The notes beneath the pieces are model-generated. The model saw only the letters and a list, made by a program, of their open reading frames with translations. It ran no database searches and had not been told where the DNA came from. From positions 1 through 23,908 of the forward strand of contig DATIVK010000266.1 in the NCBI GenBank assembly GCA_035465955.1: a DNA stretch of 23,908 bases. The letters are read 5' to 3'. This document shows positions 14,547-21,901 of this stretch, piece by piece. The position numbers and the translations under genes were made by a program. The stretch comes from DATIVK01 sp035465955 (GTDB lineage: Bacteria > Myxococcota > Myxococcia > Myxococcales > Anaeromyxobacteraceae). Position 1 is the stretch's first letter. The number at the start of each line of letters is the position of its first letter.

Positions 14547-16178
14547 TCACCCCCAGAGATCCCAGCGCCCCGCCGCGAGGACCGCCACCGCCACCGCGGC
14601 GTTTGCGACGGCGTGGGCGAGGACCGCGTCGCCGAGCCGGCCCCGATGGATCCGCACCGCCGCGAACGCGAGGCCCGCGAGCGTCCCGACCACCCACTGC
14701 GGGTGGATGGCGCCGAACGCGAGCGACGAGAGGAGGAGCGCCGGCACGCTCCACGTCCTCGCCGGGACCCGCTCGAAGTCCGGCGCCATGAGCCACGGGA
14801 GGAGGAAGCCGCGGAACGCCAGCTCCTCCACCACGGGGATCACCAGGCAGGAGCCGAGGACGCGCGCGGCGATCCACGCCGCGCGCTCGCCCGCCGCGGC
14901 GCGAGCCAGCCCCTCGGCGAGCCGGGCGCCGTCGCCGCGCGCCAGCCAGATCCAGAGGATCCCCACCGCCGCGCCGACCAGGAGCGGGACGGAGGTCCCC
15001 GAGAGCTCCAGGCGGGGGAGGAGGCGCCGGAGGAGGAGCAGCGCGAGCGCGGCGGCCGCGATGCGGGCGGCGTACCAGCGATCGAAGCCCGCCGCGAAGA
15101 CGCCGGTGACGAGCGCCGTCCCGACCGCGGCGACGAGGGGCGCGACGTACGCGGCGGCCGCGGCGGGCAGCCCGCCCGCGGATGACGCTCCCGCCGCGCC
15201 GGCGCGCTGGAGCCACGGGACGCGCTCCGCGACCGCGACGGTCGCGAGCGCGATCGCCAGGAAGAGGAGCCACCCCAGCTTGGAGTGGAGGCCGCCCATG
15301 GCGAGCGCCTCGTGCCCGACCGAGCCCAGGACGAGGAGCACGGTGATCCGCGCGACGTTGGCCGCGAGCGCGGCCAGGGCGCCGATCGGCAGGAGCAGCA
15401 GCGCGCGCCCCACGCGCAGGCGCGAGCGCGCCATCGCGATCCAGAGCGTCTGGAACATGACCACCAGCCCGACGCCGTCCACGCCGGAGCAGACGGGGGC
15501 GACCTCGACCACGAAGCCGTCGATCCCCACGACCCGGCTGGAGACCTCGAGCACCACGTCGTCGGAGATGACGCGGAGCGGCCAGGCGACCGCCCGCAGC
15601 GTGATCCCCGACAGGGTGCCCCACAGCCGCTCGACGCCGGCGGCGGCCGCCCAGGTGACGAGGCCCGCCGCCAGGGCGAGCATCGGTACGCGCCACCTCG
15701 CCGCGAGGAGCCGCCCCAGCCATCCGAGCGGCGCCGCGCTCCGGGCCGCGAGGAGGACCGTCGTCAGGACGCCGGCCAGCCAGGCCAGCATCGCCGGGTT
15801 GGTCACCTGCGCCTCGCGCGGACCGAAGAGGCGGAGGGCGGCGAAGGCGGTGACGACGAAGGCCGCGGCGTGGGCAGCGAGAGAAGGCAGCGGGCGCCAC
15901 GCGGGGAGCGGCTCGAGCCGGCGCGCGCCCACCGGGGCAGCCAGGCTGCGCGCCAGCAGCCAGCCCGCGGCGCCCGCCGCGATCACCACGGGCACGACGA
16001 GGCGGACGGCGTTCACCAGCCCGAGGGCGGAGCCCGAGAGCGGGAAGTCGACGAGGAGCGACAGCGCGAGGTACTCGCCGCCGAGCAGCGCAGCGGGCAG
16101 CACCCAGCGGATCTGCGGACGGCCGAAATCCGCCGGGGCGACGGCCTCGGCGGAGTCGGTCCGGAGCGGTGAGGTCAC
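14547..16178 (-). CDS. xrtE: Exosortase E/CAAX-type protease fusion (VPEID-CTERM system)
   Basis: A 543-residue inner-membrane protein made of two enzymes. The N-terminal half is an exosortase (EpsH-like): after about six membrane helices, Cys230 in 'VEVAPVCSGVDG', Arg277 in 'ANVARITVLL' and His298 in 'GGLHSKLGWL' form the transpeptidase triad. The C-terminal half is a CPBP/ABI (Rce1-like) intramembrane protease with Glu451-Glu452 and Arg456 in 'VVEELAFRGFLL', His492 in 'LAFGAIHPQW' and His522/Asn526 in 'LAHAVANA'. This fusion is the hallmark of exosortase E, which handles proteins with VPEID-CTERM tails, and such a protein is encoded immediately upstream (TGA directly followed by this GTG start). 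It would cleave the substrate at the membrane and pass it to an acceptor. All catalytic residues are present, so it looks active. Confidence 0.93.
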   Translation of the reverse strand: MTSPLRTDSAEAVAPADFGRPQIRWVLPAALLGGEYLALSLLVDFPLSGSALGLVNAVRLVVPVVIAAGAAGWLLARSLAAPVGARRLEPLPAWRPLPSLAAHAAAFVVTAFAALRLFGPREAQVTNPAMLAWLAGVLTTVLLAARSAAPLGWLGRLLAARWRVPMLALAAGLVTWAAAAGVERLWGTLSGITLRAVAWPLRVISDDVVLEVSSRVVGIDGFVVEVAPVCSGVDGVGLVVMFQTLWIAMARSRLRVGRALLLLPIGALAALAANVARITVLLVLGSVGHEALAMGGLHSKLGWLLFLAIALATVAVAERVPWLQRAGAAGASSAGGLPAAAAAYVAPLVAAVGTALVTGVFAAGFDRWYAARIAAAALALLLLRRLLPRLELSGTSVPLLVGAAVGILWIWLARGDGARLAEGLARAAAGERAAWIAARVLGSCLVIPVVEELAFRGFLLPWLMAPDFERVPARTWSVPALLLSSLAFGAIHPQWVVGTLAGLAFAAVRIHRGRLGDAVLAHAVANAAVAVAVLAAGRWDLWG

Positions 16179-16457
16179 TCAGGGGCGACGGCGACGAACG
16201 AGGAGCAGCCCGCCACCCATCAGGAGCGCCGCGATGGAGCCGGCGGCCGCGGGGTCGAACTCGGGGATGCTCCTCTTGTCCCCGCCGTCCTTCTTGCCCC
16301 CGTTCTCTTCACCACCCCCCCCGCGCGTGACGTGGCGTTCCTGGTGGTGTGCCCTGCGGTGGCACTTGAAGGCCGAGCCGACATCCGCCATCGACGCCCC
16401 GGCGGGAAGCAGCAGCGCGGCGACCATCAGCACCCTCAGTGACTTTTTCAGTGTCAT
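16179..16457 (-). CDS. Small exosortase E substrate with VPEID-CTERM-like sorting tail
   Basis: A 92-residue precursor. Residues 1-24 are a Sec signal peptide (KK at 4-5, hydrophobic core 9-18, cut after ASMA). The middle is a basic Cys/His-rich patch (Cys32, His33, His37, His38, His42), then a Gly/Lys/Asp/Glu linker at 46-61. The tail is a tripartite sorting signal: IPEFDP at 64-69, a hydrophobic span at about 70-87 (AALLMGGGLLL), and RRRR at 88-91. This matches the architecture of VPEID-CTERM domains, with Ile for Val and Phe for Ile in the motif. The ATG is preceded by AGGGGGG. Coupling to the exosortase E gene makes it the probable dedicated substrate. What the roughly 40-residue mature peptide does is unknown. 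Confidence 0.85.
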   Translation of the reverse strand: MTLKKSLRVLMVAALLLPAGASMADVGSAFKCHRRAHHQERHVTRGGGGEENGGKKDGGDKRSIPEFDPAAAGSIAALLMGGGLLLVRRRRP

Positions 16458-16525
16458 CGTCGATCCCCCCTGCTGTGGAGCAAGATGGTGGGTCCTTGTG
16501 CGCTAGTCCATAGGCGCTGAAGGGG

Positions 16526-16549
16526 TGCCGTGGTCGGGGGCCCACGGCA
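16526..16549 (-). terminator. Inverted repeat between acyltransferase and sorting-signal gene
   Basis: TGCCGTGG and CCACGGCA form a perfect 8-bp stem around an 8-base loop, 18 bases beyond the stop of the acyltransferase gene. The minus-strand transcript continues with CCCCTTCAG, not a U-run. It could terminate or attenuate transcription entering the exosortase genes, or be an operator. Confidence 0.45.
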
Positions 16550-16567
16550 AGGACGGGAGACGCCGCG

Positions 16568-17608
16568 TCAGGAGGCGACGGCCGGGGCGTCGAACCGCAC
16601 GGGCGCACGGATCCGCCGGCCGAGGAGGAGCAGGACGAGCCACGGACGGTGGCCGATGAACCTTTCGACCCCGATCGGCAGGGCGATCCCCGCCGCGAGC
16701 CCGAGCAGGGTCATGGTGACGGTCCCGGTGACGCCCGCGCGCTCGAGCAGGATTCGTGCCGCGGCCGTGCCGAAGACATGCATGAGGTAGATGCCGTAGG
16801 AGAAGGTGCCGAGCATCGCCAGCGGCGACCAGGCGGCTCGCCAGACCAGGAGGCCCACCACCGTCACCGCTCCGAGGAGCGACGTCAGCGCGTAGCGCGC
16901 CAGCCCATCGGGGGACCACCAGCCGTACCAGGCGCCCTGATAGGCCGCCATGCTCACGGCGCCGACGGCGAGGAGGGCGAGCGCGAGCCCATGGCCGCGC
17001 TCCATGCGGAAGCGGCGCACGCCGACTCCCAGGAGGAAGTAGGGCAGCAGGTAGACCGAGTGCCCGATCCCGAGCACGGGGGTCGCGAGGAGGCCGCTTC
17101 CCTTCAGGACGAACGCGCACAGGAGCGCGAGCGCCCAGCGCGACCTCGTCTCGAGGACGCGGAGCGCATCGAGCGTTCCGACCATCAGGAAGACCCAGGC
17201 GAGCGCGTAGAGGAACCAGAAGTGCCCCTGGGGGAGCAGGAGGAGCCCCGGGAGATCCCCGGCGTCGGGGCGCGAGTGGACGCCCGGCGTCACCATGCGG
17301 AGGAGGACGAAGGGCGTGCCGATCGACAGGAGGGGGAGGAGGAGCCTTCGGACCTTGGAGGCCATGAAGCCCGTCCACGGGTCGGGACCCACAGGGCGGA
17401 GCGCGTAGACGAAGCCCGAGATGGCGGTGAAGAGCGGCATCCGGAGGGGGGCGAGCGTGTAGTAGGCGTGGCGCCACGCCGAGTCGTCGGCGACGTGGAG
17501 GCCGCTCGCCGAGTCGTAGCCGATGACGTGCCCCCCGACCATCAACAGGACTGCGAGCCCCCTGAGCGTCTCGACGCTCGCGTCCCTCTCTCTCGTGCCG
17601 GTCGTCAT
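16568..17608 (-). CDS. Acyltransferase 3 family integral membrane protein
   Basis: A 346-residue protein with about ten hydrophobic helices. The family opening is clear: 'RDASVETLRGLAVLLMVGGHVIGYD' carries the conserved Arg16 and the catalytic His27. 'MPLFTAISGFVYAL' with 'KVRRLLLPLL' follows, then 'GHFWFLYALAW' and 'MLGTFSYGIYLMHVF' near the end. Such proteins move acetyl, succinyl or similar groups across the membrane onto glycans; IcaC of the staphylococcal PNAG locus belongs to this superfamily. It is transcribed divergently from pgaBCD, 370 bases away, so PNAG modification is an attractive guess; modification of the EPS is equally possible. The ATG at 17608 has GAGGGGGC just upstream. 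A longer overlapping frame at 16503-17678 is a shadow. Confidence 0.88.
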   Translation of the reverse strand: MTTGTRERDASVETLRGLAVLLMVGGHVIGYDSASGLHVADDSAWRHAYYTLAPLRMPLFTAISGFVYALRPVGPDPWTGFMASKVRRLLLPLLSIGTPFVLLRMVTPGVHSRPDAGDLPGLLLLPQGHFWFLYALAWVFLMVGTLDALRVLETRSRWALALLCAFVLKGSGLLATPVLGIGHSVYLLPYFLLGVGVRRFRMERGHGLALALLAVGAVSMAAYQGAWYGWWSPDGLARYALTSLLGAVTVVGLLVWRAAWSPLAMLGTFSYGIYLMHVFGTAAARILLERAGVTGTVTMTLLGLAAGIALPIGVERFIGHRPWLVLLLLGRRIRAPVRFDAPAVAS

Positions 17609-17978
17609 GCCCCCTCGGTGGCCCGAACCCGGAATCGACCAGACCGCCGCGCGAGAATCTCGCCCCCACCCACCTCACGGGACAAGGACCACGAGCGTGT
17701 CGGCCGGACGCGCGAACCCGAAGAGGAGCACGGGCGTGCGAGCGCCGGCGGGGACCGGGGCGGTCGACCGCGTCGGCCGGTCCGCCCTCCCGGCGCCTGC
17801 CCGTGGGTTGAATTCGCGCGGGCCTCCCCCCGTCCCCACCTTCAGGTCACCGCCTTGACGACCCCCTCCCAGGACGAGGATCATCCCGCCACCGCGGAAC
17901 CACACGGGCGGGGGGGACGGCGACCACCGACGCCGCGCGGCGCCGCAGGCAACGAACCCGCCCCATTCCCGAGCGACG
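17609..17978. other. Divergent intergenic region upstream of pgaB
   Basis: This 370-base stretch separates two divergent genes and should hold both promoters. It is rich in C-runs on the plus strand and has one candidate promoter for pgaB at 17855-17884. A minus-strand frame open from 18070 to 17675 crosses it, but its protein is low-complexity Arg/Gly/Pro sequence with no recognisable domain, so I do not call a gene. No repeat or RNA structure stood out. Confidence 0.6.
17855..17884 (+). promoter_or_regulatory. Candidate sigma70-type promoter of pgaBC
   Basis: TTGACG (17855-17860, 5 of 6 matches to the -35 box) and GATCAT (17879-17884, 4 of 6 to the -10 box) are 18 bases apart, which would give a leader of roughly 88 bases before pgaB. 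It is the best -35/-10 pair I could find in this interval; there is no other evidence. Confidence 0.4.
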
Positions 17979-19952
17979 ATGACGCCGAGACTTCTTCCCC
18001 TTCTCTGGGGCCTCCTCCTTCTCTCACCCCCGCGCGCTGCCGCGGATGAGCCCACGGCGGAGGAGCTCACCGTCCTCAGCTACCACGAGGTCGCGGACAA
18101 GGCCCGATCCCTGGTCCCGGCCTACGCGGTCACGCCGACCGACTTCGTCCGGCAGATGGACTGGCTGCGGAACCATGGCTTCCACTTCGTGAGCGTCGGC
18201 GACGTGATCGCCGCCCGCGAGGGGAAGGCGCCGCTGCCGGAGAAGGCGGTCCTCATCACCTTCGACGACGGCTACCAGTCGGTCTACGACAACGCCTGGC
18301 CCATCCTGAAGATGTTCCGCATCCCCTCCGTGATCAACGTGGTCGGGAGCTGGCTCGAGGCGAAGGAGAAGGTGGACTTCGACGGGAAGCCGCTCGCGCG
18401 CGGCGAGCTCCTGTCCTGGGCCGAGCTCCGCGAGATGAGCGAGACCGGGCTCGTCGAGGTCGGGAGCCACACCTACGACCTCCACCGCGGCATCCTCGGG
18501 AACGCCGAGGGCAACCTCCAGCCGGCCACCACGACCCACCGCTGGTTCCCCGACAAGAAGCGGTACGAGGACGACGCGACGTACCGGCGCCGCGTGCGGG
18601 AGGACCTCGCGCGGAACGACGAGTTGATCCTCCGCCGGATCGGGAAGGAGCCGCGCGTGATCGCGTGGCCCTACGGCCGCTACAACCGCCCGACGCGCGA
18701 GGTGGCGGTGCGGCTCGGGCTCAAGGTCGGGCTCACGTTGGACGACGGCGCCAACATGCACGACACGCCGCTCTGGGGGCTGCGCCGGATCCTCGTCGAG
18801 CGCGGCATGACGCTCTGGGACCTGGACCGGGAGATCCGGATCCGGAACGAGAACCTCTCGGACAACGACCGGCCGCAGAAGATCGCGCACGTCGACCTCG
18901 ACAACATCTACGACGCCGACCCGGCGCAGACGGAGCGGAACCTCGGCCACCTGCTCGACCGGATCGTGGCGCTCGGCGTGAACACCGTCTACCTGCAGGC
19001 GTTCGCGGACCCCGACGGCAACGGCTCCGCCGACTCGGCCTACTTCCCGAACCGCCACGTGCCCATGCGCGCCGATCTCTTCAACCGGGTCGCGTGGCAG
19101 ATCCGGACGCGCACGCCCGTGAAGCGGCTCTACGCGTGGGTGCCGATGCTCTCCTGGGAGCTGCCGGCGGGCGACCCCGCGGCCCGGGATCGGGTCGTCA
19201 CGCTCTCGGGTGAGAAGGGCGGCCACCTCTCCATGGGGTACATCCGGCTCTCCCCCTTCGCGCCGCGGGCGCGGAAGGCGATCCGGGAGATCTTCGAGGA
19301 CCTCGCCCGGGCGGCGCCGTTCGAGGGGCTGCTCTTCCACGACGACGTGACGCTCTCGGACTTCGAGGACGCGAGCCCGTGGGGGCTGGCGGCGTACAAG
19401 TCCTGGGGGCTCCCGCCCTCCATCGAGGAGATCCGGAAGAGCGACGACCTGCTCGGCCGCTGGACCATCCTGAAGATCAACGCGCTCGACGACTTCGCGA
19501 TGGAGCTGGCGGACGTGGTGCGCGACCTCCAGCCGGCGCTCAAGGTGGCCCGGAACCTCTACGCGCGGGTCGCGCTCAACCCGAAGGCGGAGGTCTGGTA
19601 CTCCCAGGCCCTCGAGAACTCCCTCGTGCGATACGACTTCACCGCCATCATGGCGATGCCCTACATGGAGAAGGCGCCGGATCCCGACGCCTTCTACCGC
19701 GAGCTCGTCCAGGCGGTGAACCAGCGGCCGGGCGCGATGAAGAAGGTCGTCTTCGAGCTGCAGTCGGTGGACTGGCGCGAGAACAACCGGCCGATCTCCA
19801 GCGCGCACCTCGCCGACACGATCCGCGCCCTCTACGGGATGGGGGTCCAGCACGTGGGGTACTATCCCGACGAGCCGCAGGACGACCACCCCGACGCCGC
19901 CGTCCTGAGGACGGTCTTCGACTCCAAGCCCAATGCGCCCACGACGCGCTGA
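17979..19952 (+). CDS. pgaB: Poly-beta-1,6-N-acetylglucosamine N-deacetylase PgaB
   Basis: A 657-residue two-domain protein. Residues 1-22 are a signal peptide (MTPRLLPLLWGLLLLSPPRA). The CE4 polysaccharide deacetylase domain has TFDDGY at 94-99 (metal/catalytic Asp96 and Asp97), 'GSHTYDLHRG' with His164 and His169 as metal ligands, and 'WPYGRYN' at 230-236. The C-terminal PgaB glycoside-hydrolase domain (GH153-like) begins 'QKIAHVDLDNIYDADPAQTERN' (300-321) and contains 'GLLFHDDVTLSDFED' (450-464) and 'IMAMPYMEK'. In E. coli PgaB partially deacetylates PNAG in the periplasm so it can be exported. E. coli PgaB is a lipoprotein; no lipobox Cys is visible here. Ribosome site is weak (GAGCGACG). 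First gene of pgaBCD; length is normal. Confidence 0.95.
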   Translation: MTPRLLPLLWGLLLLSPPRAAADEPTAEELTVLSYHEVADKARSLVPAYAVTPTDFVRQMDWLRNHGFHFVSVGDVIAAREGKAPLPEKAVLITFDDGYQSVYDNAWPILKMFRIPSVINVVGSWLEAKEKVDFDGKPLARGELLSWAELREMSETGLVEVGSHTYDLHRGILGNAEGNLQPATTTHRWFPDKKRYEDDATYRRRVREDLARNDELILRRIGKEPRVIAWPYGRYNRPTREVAVRLGLKVGLTLDDGANMHDTPLWGLRRILVERGMTLWDLDREIRIRNENLSDNDRPQKIAHVDLDNIYDADPAQTERNLGHLLDRIVALGVNTVYLQAFADPDGNGSADSAYFPNRHVPMRADLFNRVAWQIRTRTPVKRLYAWVPMLSWELPAGDPAARDRVVTLSGEKGGHLSMGYIRLSPFAPRARKAIREIFEDLARAAPFEGLLFHDDVTLSDFEDASPWGLAAYKSWGLPPSIEEIRKSDDLLGRWTILKINALDDFAMELADVVRDLQPALKVARNLYARVALNPKAEVWYSQALENSLVRYDFTAIMAMPYMEKAPDPDAFYRELVQAVNQRPGAMKKVVFELQSVDWRENNRPISSAHLADTIRALYGMGVQHVGYYPDEPQDDHPDAAVLRTVFDSKPNAPTTR

Positions 19953-19964
19953 GCGGCCCGACCG

Positions 19965-21230
19965 ATGACGGCTCACCCCGAGGCGCTCTGGCGCTGGCTG
20001 CTCGCCTTCGTCTTCTACTACCCGCTCTTCATGTCGTTCCTCTGGATGATCGGGGCGGCGATCTTCTACTGGCGCCACGAGCGGAAGGGGGCGAGCCGGG
20101 AGGCGCCGCCCGAGCCGGCGGAGCTCCCCCCCGTCAGCGTCCTCATCCCCTCGTACAACGAGGGGGAGAACGCCGAGGAGACCGTGGGCGCCGCGCTCGC
20201 CCTCGACTACCCGGAGTTCGAGGTCGTCGCGATCGACGACGGCAGCAAGGACGACACGGGGGCCGTGCTCGACCGGCTGGCGGCGCGCCACCCGCGCCTC
20301 CGGGTCATCCACCTCGCCCAGAACCAGGGCAAGGCCGTCGCCCTGAAGACGGGGAGCCTCCTCGCGAAGCACGAGATCCTCGTCTGCATCGACGGCGACG
20401 CGCTCCTCGACCCGCGAGCCGCGCACGCGATGGTCCGGCACTTCGTCGAGAGCCCCTGGGTGGGGGCCGTGACCGGCAACCCGCGCATCCGGAACCGCTC
20501 GACGCTGCTCGGGCGGCTCCAGGTCGGCGAGTTCTCGTCGATGGTCGGCATGATCAAGCGCGCCCAGCGGAGCTTCGGCCGGATCTTCACGATCAGCGGC
20601 GTCATCGGCGCCTTCCGGAAGTCGGCGGTGCACCAGGTCGGCTACTGGAGCGCCGACATGCTCACCGAGGACATCGACATCACCTGGAAGCTCCAGCGCG
20701 CCGGCTGGGACGTCCGCTTCGACCCCGACGCCCTCACCTGGATCCTGATGCCCGAGACGCTCCGGGGGCTCTGGAAGCAGCGGCTCCGCTGGGCCATGGG
20801 CGGGATCCAGGTGCTCCGGAAGAACCTCGACGTGCTGCTCCACCCGCGCCAGGGCTACATGTGGCCGCTGCTCGCCGAGATGATCGTCAGCACGCTCTGG
20901 AGCTACGCGATGCTCGTCCTGACGGCGGCGTGGGTGGCGGGGAAGGTGCTCCCGGCGGGGGCGGTGCCCGTCGTCGCGTCGCCCCTGAGCCCCCAGGGCA
21001 GCGGCGTCATCCTCGGCACGACCTGCCTGCTGCAGTTCGCCTTCGGCACCTGGCTCGACAGCCGTCACGAGCGCGGGCTCGCCAGCAACCTCTTCTGGAT
21101 GATCTGGTACCCCTTCGCCTTCTGGGTCATCAACACGGCCGCTACGGTGGTCGCGGTCCCGAAGGTCCTGTTCCGCAGGCAGGGGAAGCGAGCCCGTTGG
21201 GTCAGTCCGGACCGGGGAATTCGCCCCTGA
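19965..21230 (+). CDS. pgaC: Poly-beta-1,6-N-acetylglucosamine synthase PgaC (GT2)
   Basis: A 421-residue processive glycosyltransferase. N-terminal membrane helix at about 12-36, then 'SVLIPSYNEGENAEETV' (58-74), 'VAIDDGSKDDTG' (88-99), DGD at 143-145 in 'VCIDGDALLDP', the acceptor-site Thr-Glu-Asp at 234-236 in 'MLTEDIDITWKLQRAGW', and QRLRW at 272-276. Three or four C-terminal helices follow. It polymerises UDP-GlcNAc into PNAG and threads it through the inner membrane together with PgaD. It starts 12 bases after the pgaB stop without an obvious Shine-Dalgarno, so it may depend on translation of pgaB. In E. coli the PgaC-PgaD pair binds cyclic-di-GMP allosterically. Confidence 0.95.
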   Translation: MTAHPEALWRWLLAFVFYYPLFMSFLWMIGAAIFYWRHERKGASREAPPEPAELPPVSVLIPSYNEGENAEETVGAALALDYPEFEVVAIDDGSKDDTGAVLDRLAARHPRLRVIHLAQNQGKAVALKTGSLLAKHEILVCIDGDALLDPRAAHAMVRHFVESPWVGAVTGNPRIRNRSTLLGRLQVGEFSSMVGMIKRAQRSFGRIFTISGVIGAFRKSAVHQVGYWSADMLTEDIDITWKLQRAGWDVRFDPDALTWILMPETLRGLWKQRLRWAMGGIQVLRKNLDVLLHPRQGYMWPLLAEMIVSTLWSYAMLVLTAAWVAGKVLPAGAVPVVASPLSPQGSGVILGTTCLLQFAFGTWLDSRHERGLASNLFWMIWYPFAFWVINTAATVVAVPKVLFRRQGKRARWVSPDRGIRP

Positions 21231-21319
21231 TCTGGACAAGTTGCGCCAGATGTCCTAAGAGGACCGGCTTCCCCGGGGCCAGGCGGCACGTCTCGTCGCC
21301 GACGGATCGTGAATAGGCG

Positions 21320-21333
21320 CGCGCGGCCGCGCG
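21320..21333. repeat. Perfect 14-bp GC palindrome between pgaC and pgaD
   Basis: CGCGCGGCCGCGCG is self-complementary and lies in the unusually long 134-base gap between pgaC and pgaD. It could be a chance product of high GC, a protein-binding site, or an RNA hairpin affecting pgaD expression. Confidence 0.4.
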
Positions 21334-21364
21334 TCCGTGCCCAAAGGGAACGAGGTCAGAGGAA

Positions 21365-21799
21365 ATGAGCGCATCACTCATCATCAACGCGCGGGGGCGG
21401 CTCCGCTGGCACCAGCGGCTCTTCTCCGACGCGTCGACGGTCGTCATGTGGGGCTTCTGGCTCAACCTCTGGTTCCCCGTCGTGCGGGCGTTCGCCAGGA
21501 TCCCGTACCTCGACGTCCTCGCCCGCCGGACCGTCCGGATCGCGCTGGCCAGCGGCGGCTCGCCGGTCGGCGTCGAGCGCTACGCCGTGGCGCTCGTCGG
21601 CACCAGCGGGACGCTCTGGCTCTGGAACCAGCTCCCGGCCTTCAAGCGCCGCGCGCCCCGTGTCGAGTCGGTGAGCGACTACGCCCAGCACTTCGAGCTC
21701 CCCGAGGGCGAGATCCTCGACGGCCAGAGCGCCAGCGTCTGCGTGGTCCACCACGACGACTCGGGTCGCATCGTCCGGGTCGAGCCCCGGGCCGCCTGA
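21365..21799 (+). CDS. pgaD: PgaD-like PNAG synthase subunit
   Basis: A 144-residue protein with the PgaD plan. A short basic N-terminus (MSASLIINARGRLRWHQRL) precedes membrane helix 1 (about 24-41, 'VVMWGFWLNLWFPVV'). A loop follows, then helix 2 (about 72-88) ending 'LWLWNQLPAFKRR', close to the W-x-x-YN/WNQ-L motif of PgaD proteins. A cytoplasmic tail of about 50 acidic residues ends the protein ('YAQHFELPEGEILDGQSASVCVVHHDD'). PgaD is required for PNAG polymerisation and helps PgaC sense cyclic-di-GMP. GAGGT lies 8 bases before the ATG. Position directly after pgaC supports the call; sequence alone would be suggestive because the family is short and variable. Confidence 0.87.
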   Translation: MSASLIINARGRLRWHQRLFSDASTVVMWGFWLNLWFPVVRAFARIPYLDVLARRTVRIALASGGSPVGVERYAVALVGTSGTLWLWNQLPAFKRRAPRVESVSDYAQHFELPEGEILDGQSASVCVVHHDDSGRIVRVEPRAA

Positions 21800-21824
21800 G
21801 CCCCGCCGTCCCCGTCTGCGACAA

Positions 21825-21840
21825 GGGAGCAGCGGCTCCC
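21825..21840 (+). terminator. Short hairpin after pgaD, weak terminator candidate
   Basis: GGGAGC, a 4-base AGCG loop, and GCTCCC form a 6-bp stem 25 bases after the pgaD stop. No T-run follows, so it may only partly separate pgaD from the PilZ gene. Confidence 0.3.
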
Positions 21841-21901
21841 ACCCGCTCCCACTCGCGTCTTCGCGCGCCGTCGTCCTCGATCCGGGGTACATTGCGCTCC
21901 C

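Noticed and set aside
14517..14549. The exosortase stop is in the same frame as the barrel gene, 10 sense codons apart, suggesting possible readthrough fusion
   Set aside because: A strong ribosome site and GTG start precede the barrel, and the linker has no sign of recoding signals; two separate proteins are the simpler reading.
17675..18070. A 131-codon minus-strand frame across the pgaB upstream region
   Set aside because: It overlaps the pgaB signal-peptide region, begins with Arg/Gly-rich sequence and shows no recognisable domain; a smaller gene starting at an internal Met cannot be fully excluded.
18024..21239. A 1071-codon open frame antisense to pgaB and pgaC
   Set aside because: It is Arg/Asp/Val/Pro-biased with no domain, and lies exactly opposite two well-matched genes; stop-poor antisense frames are expected at this GC bias.
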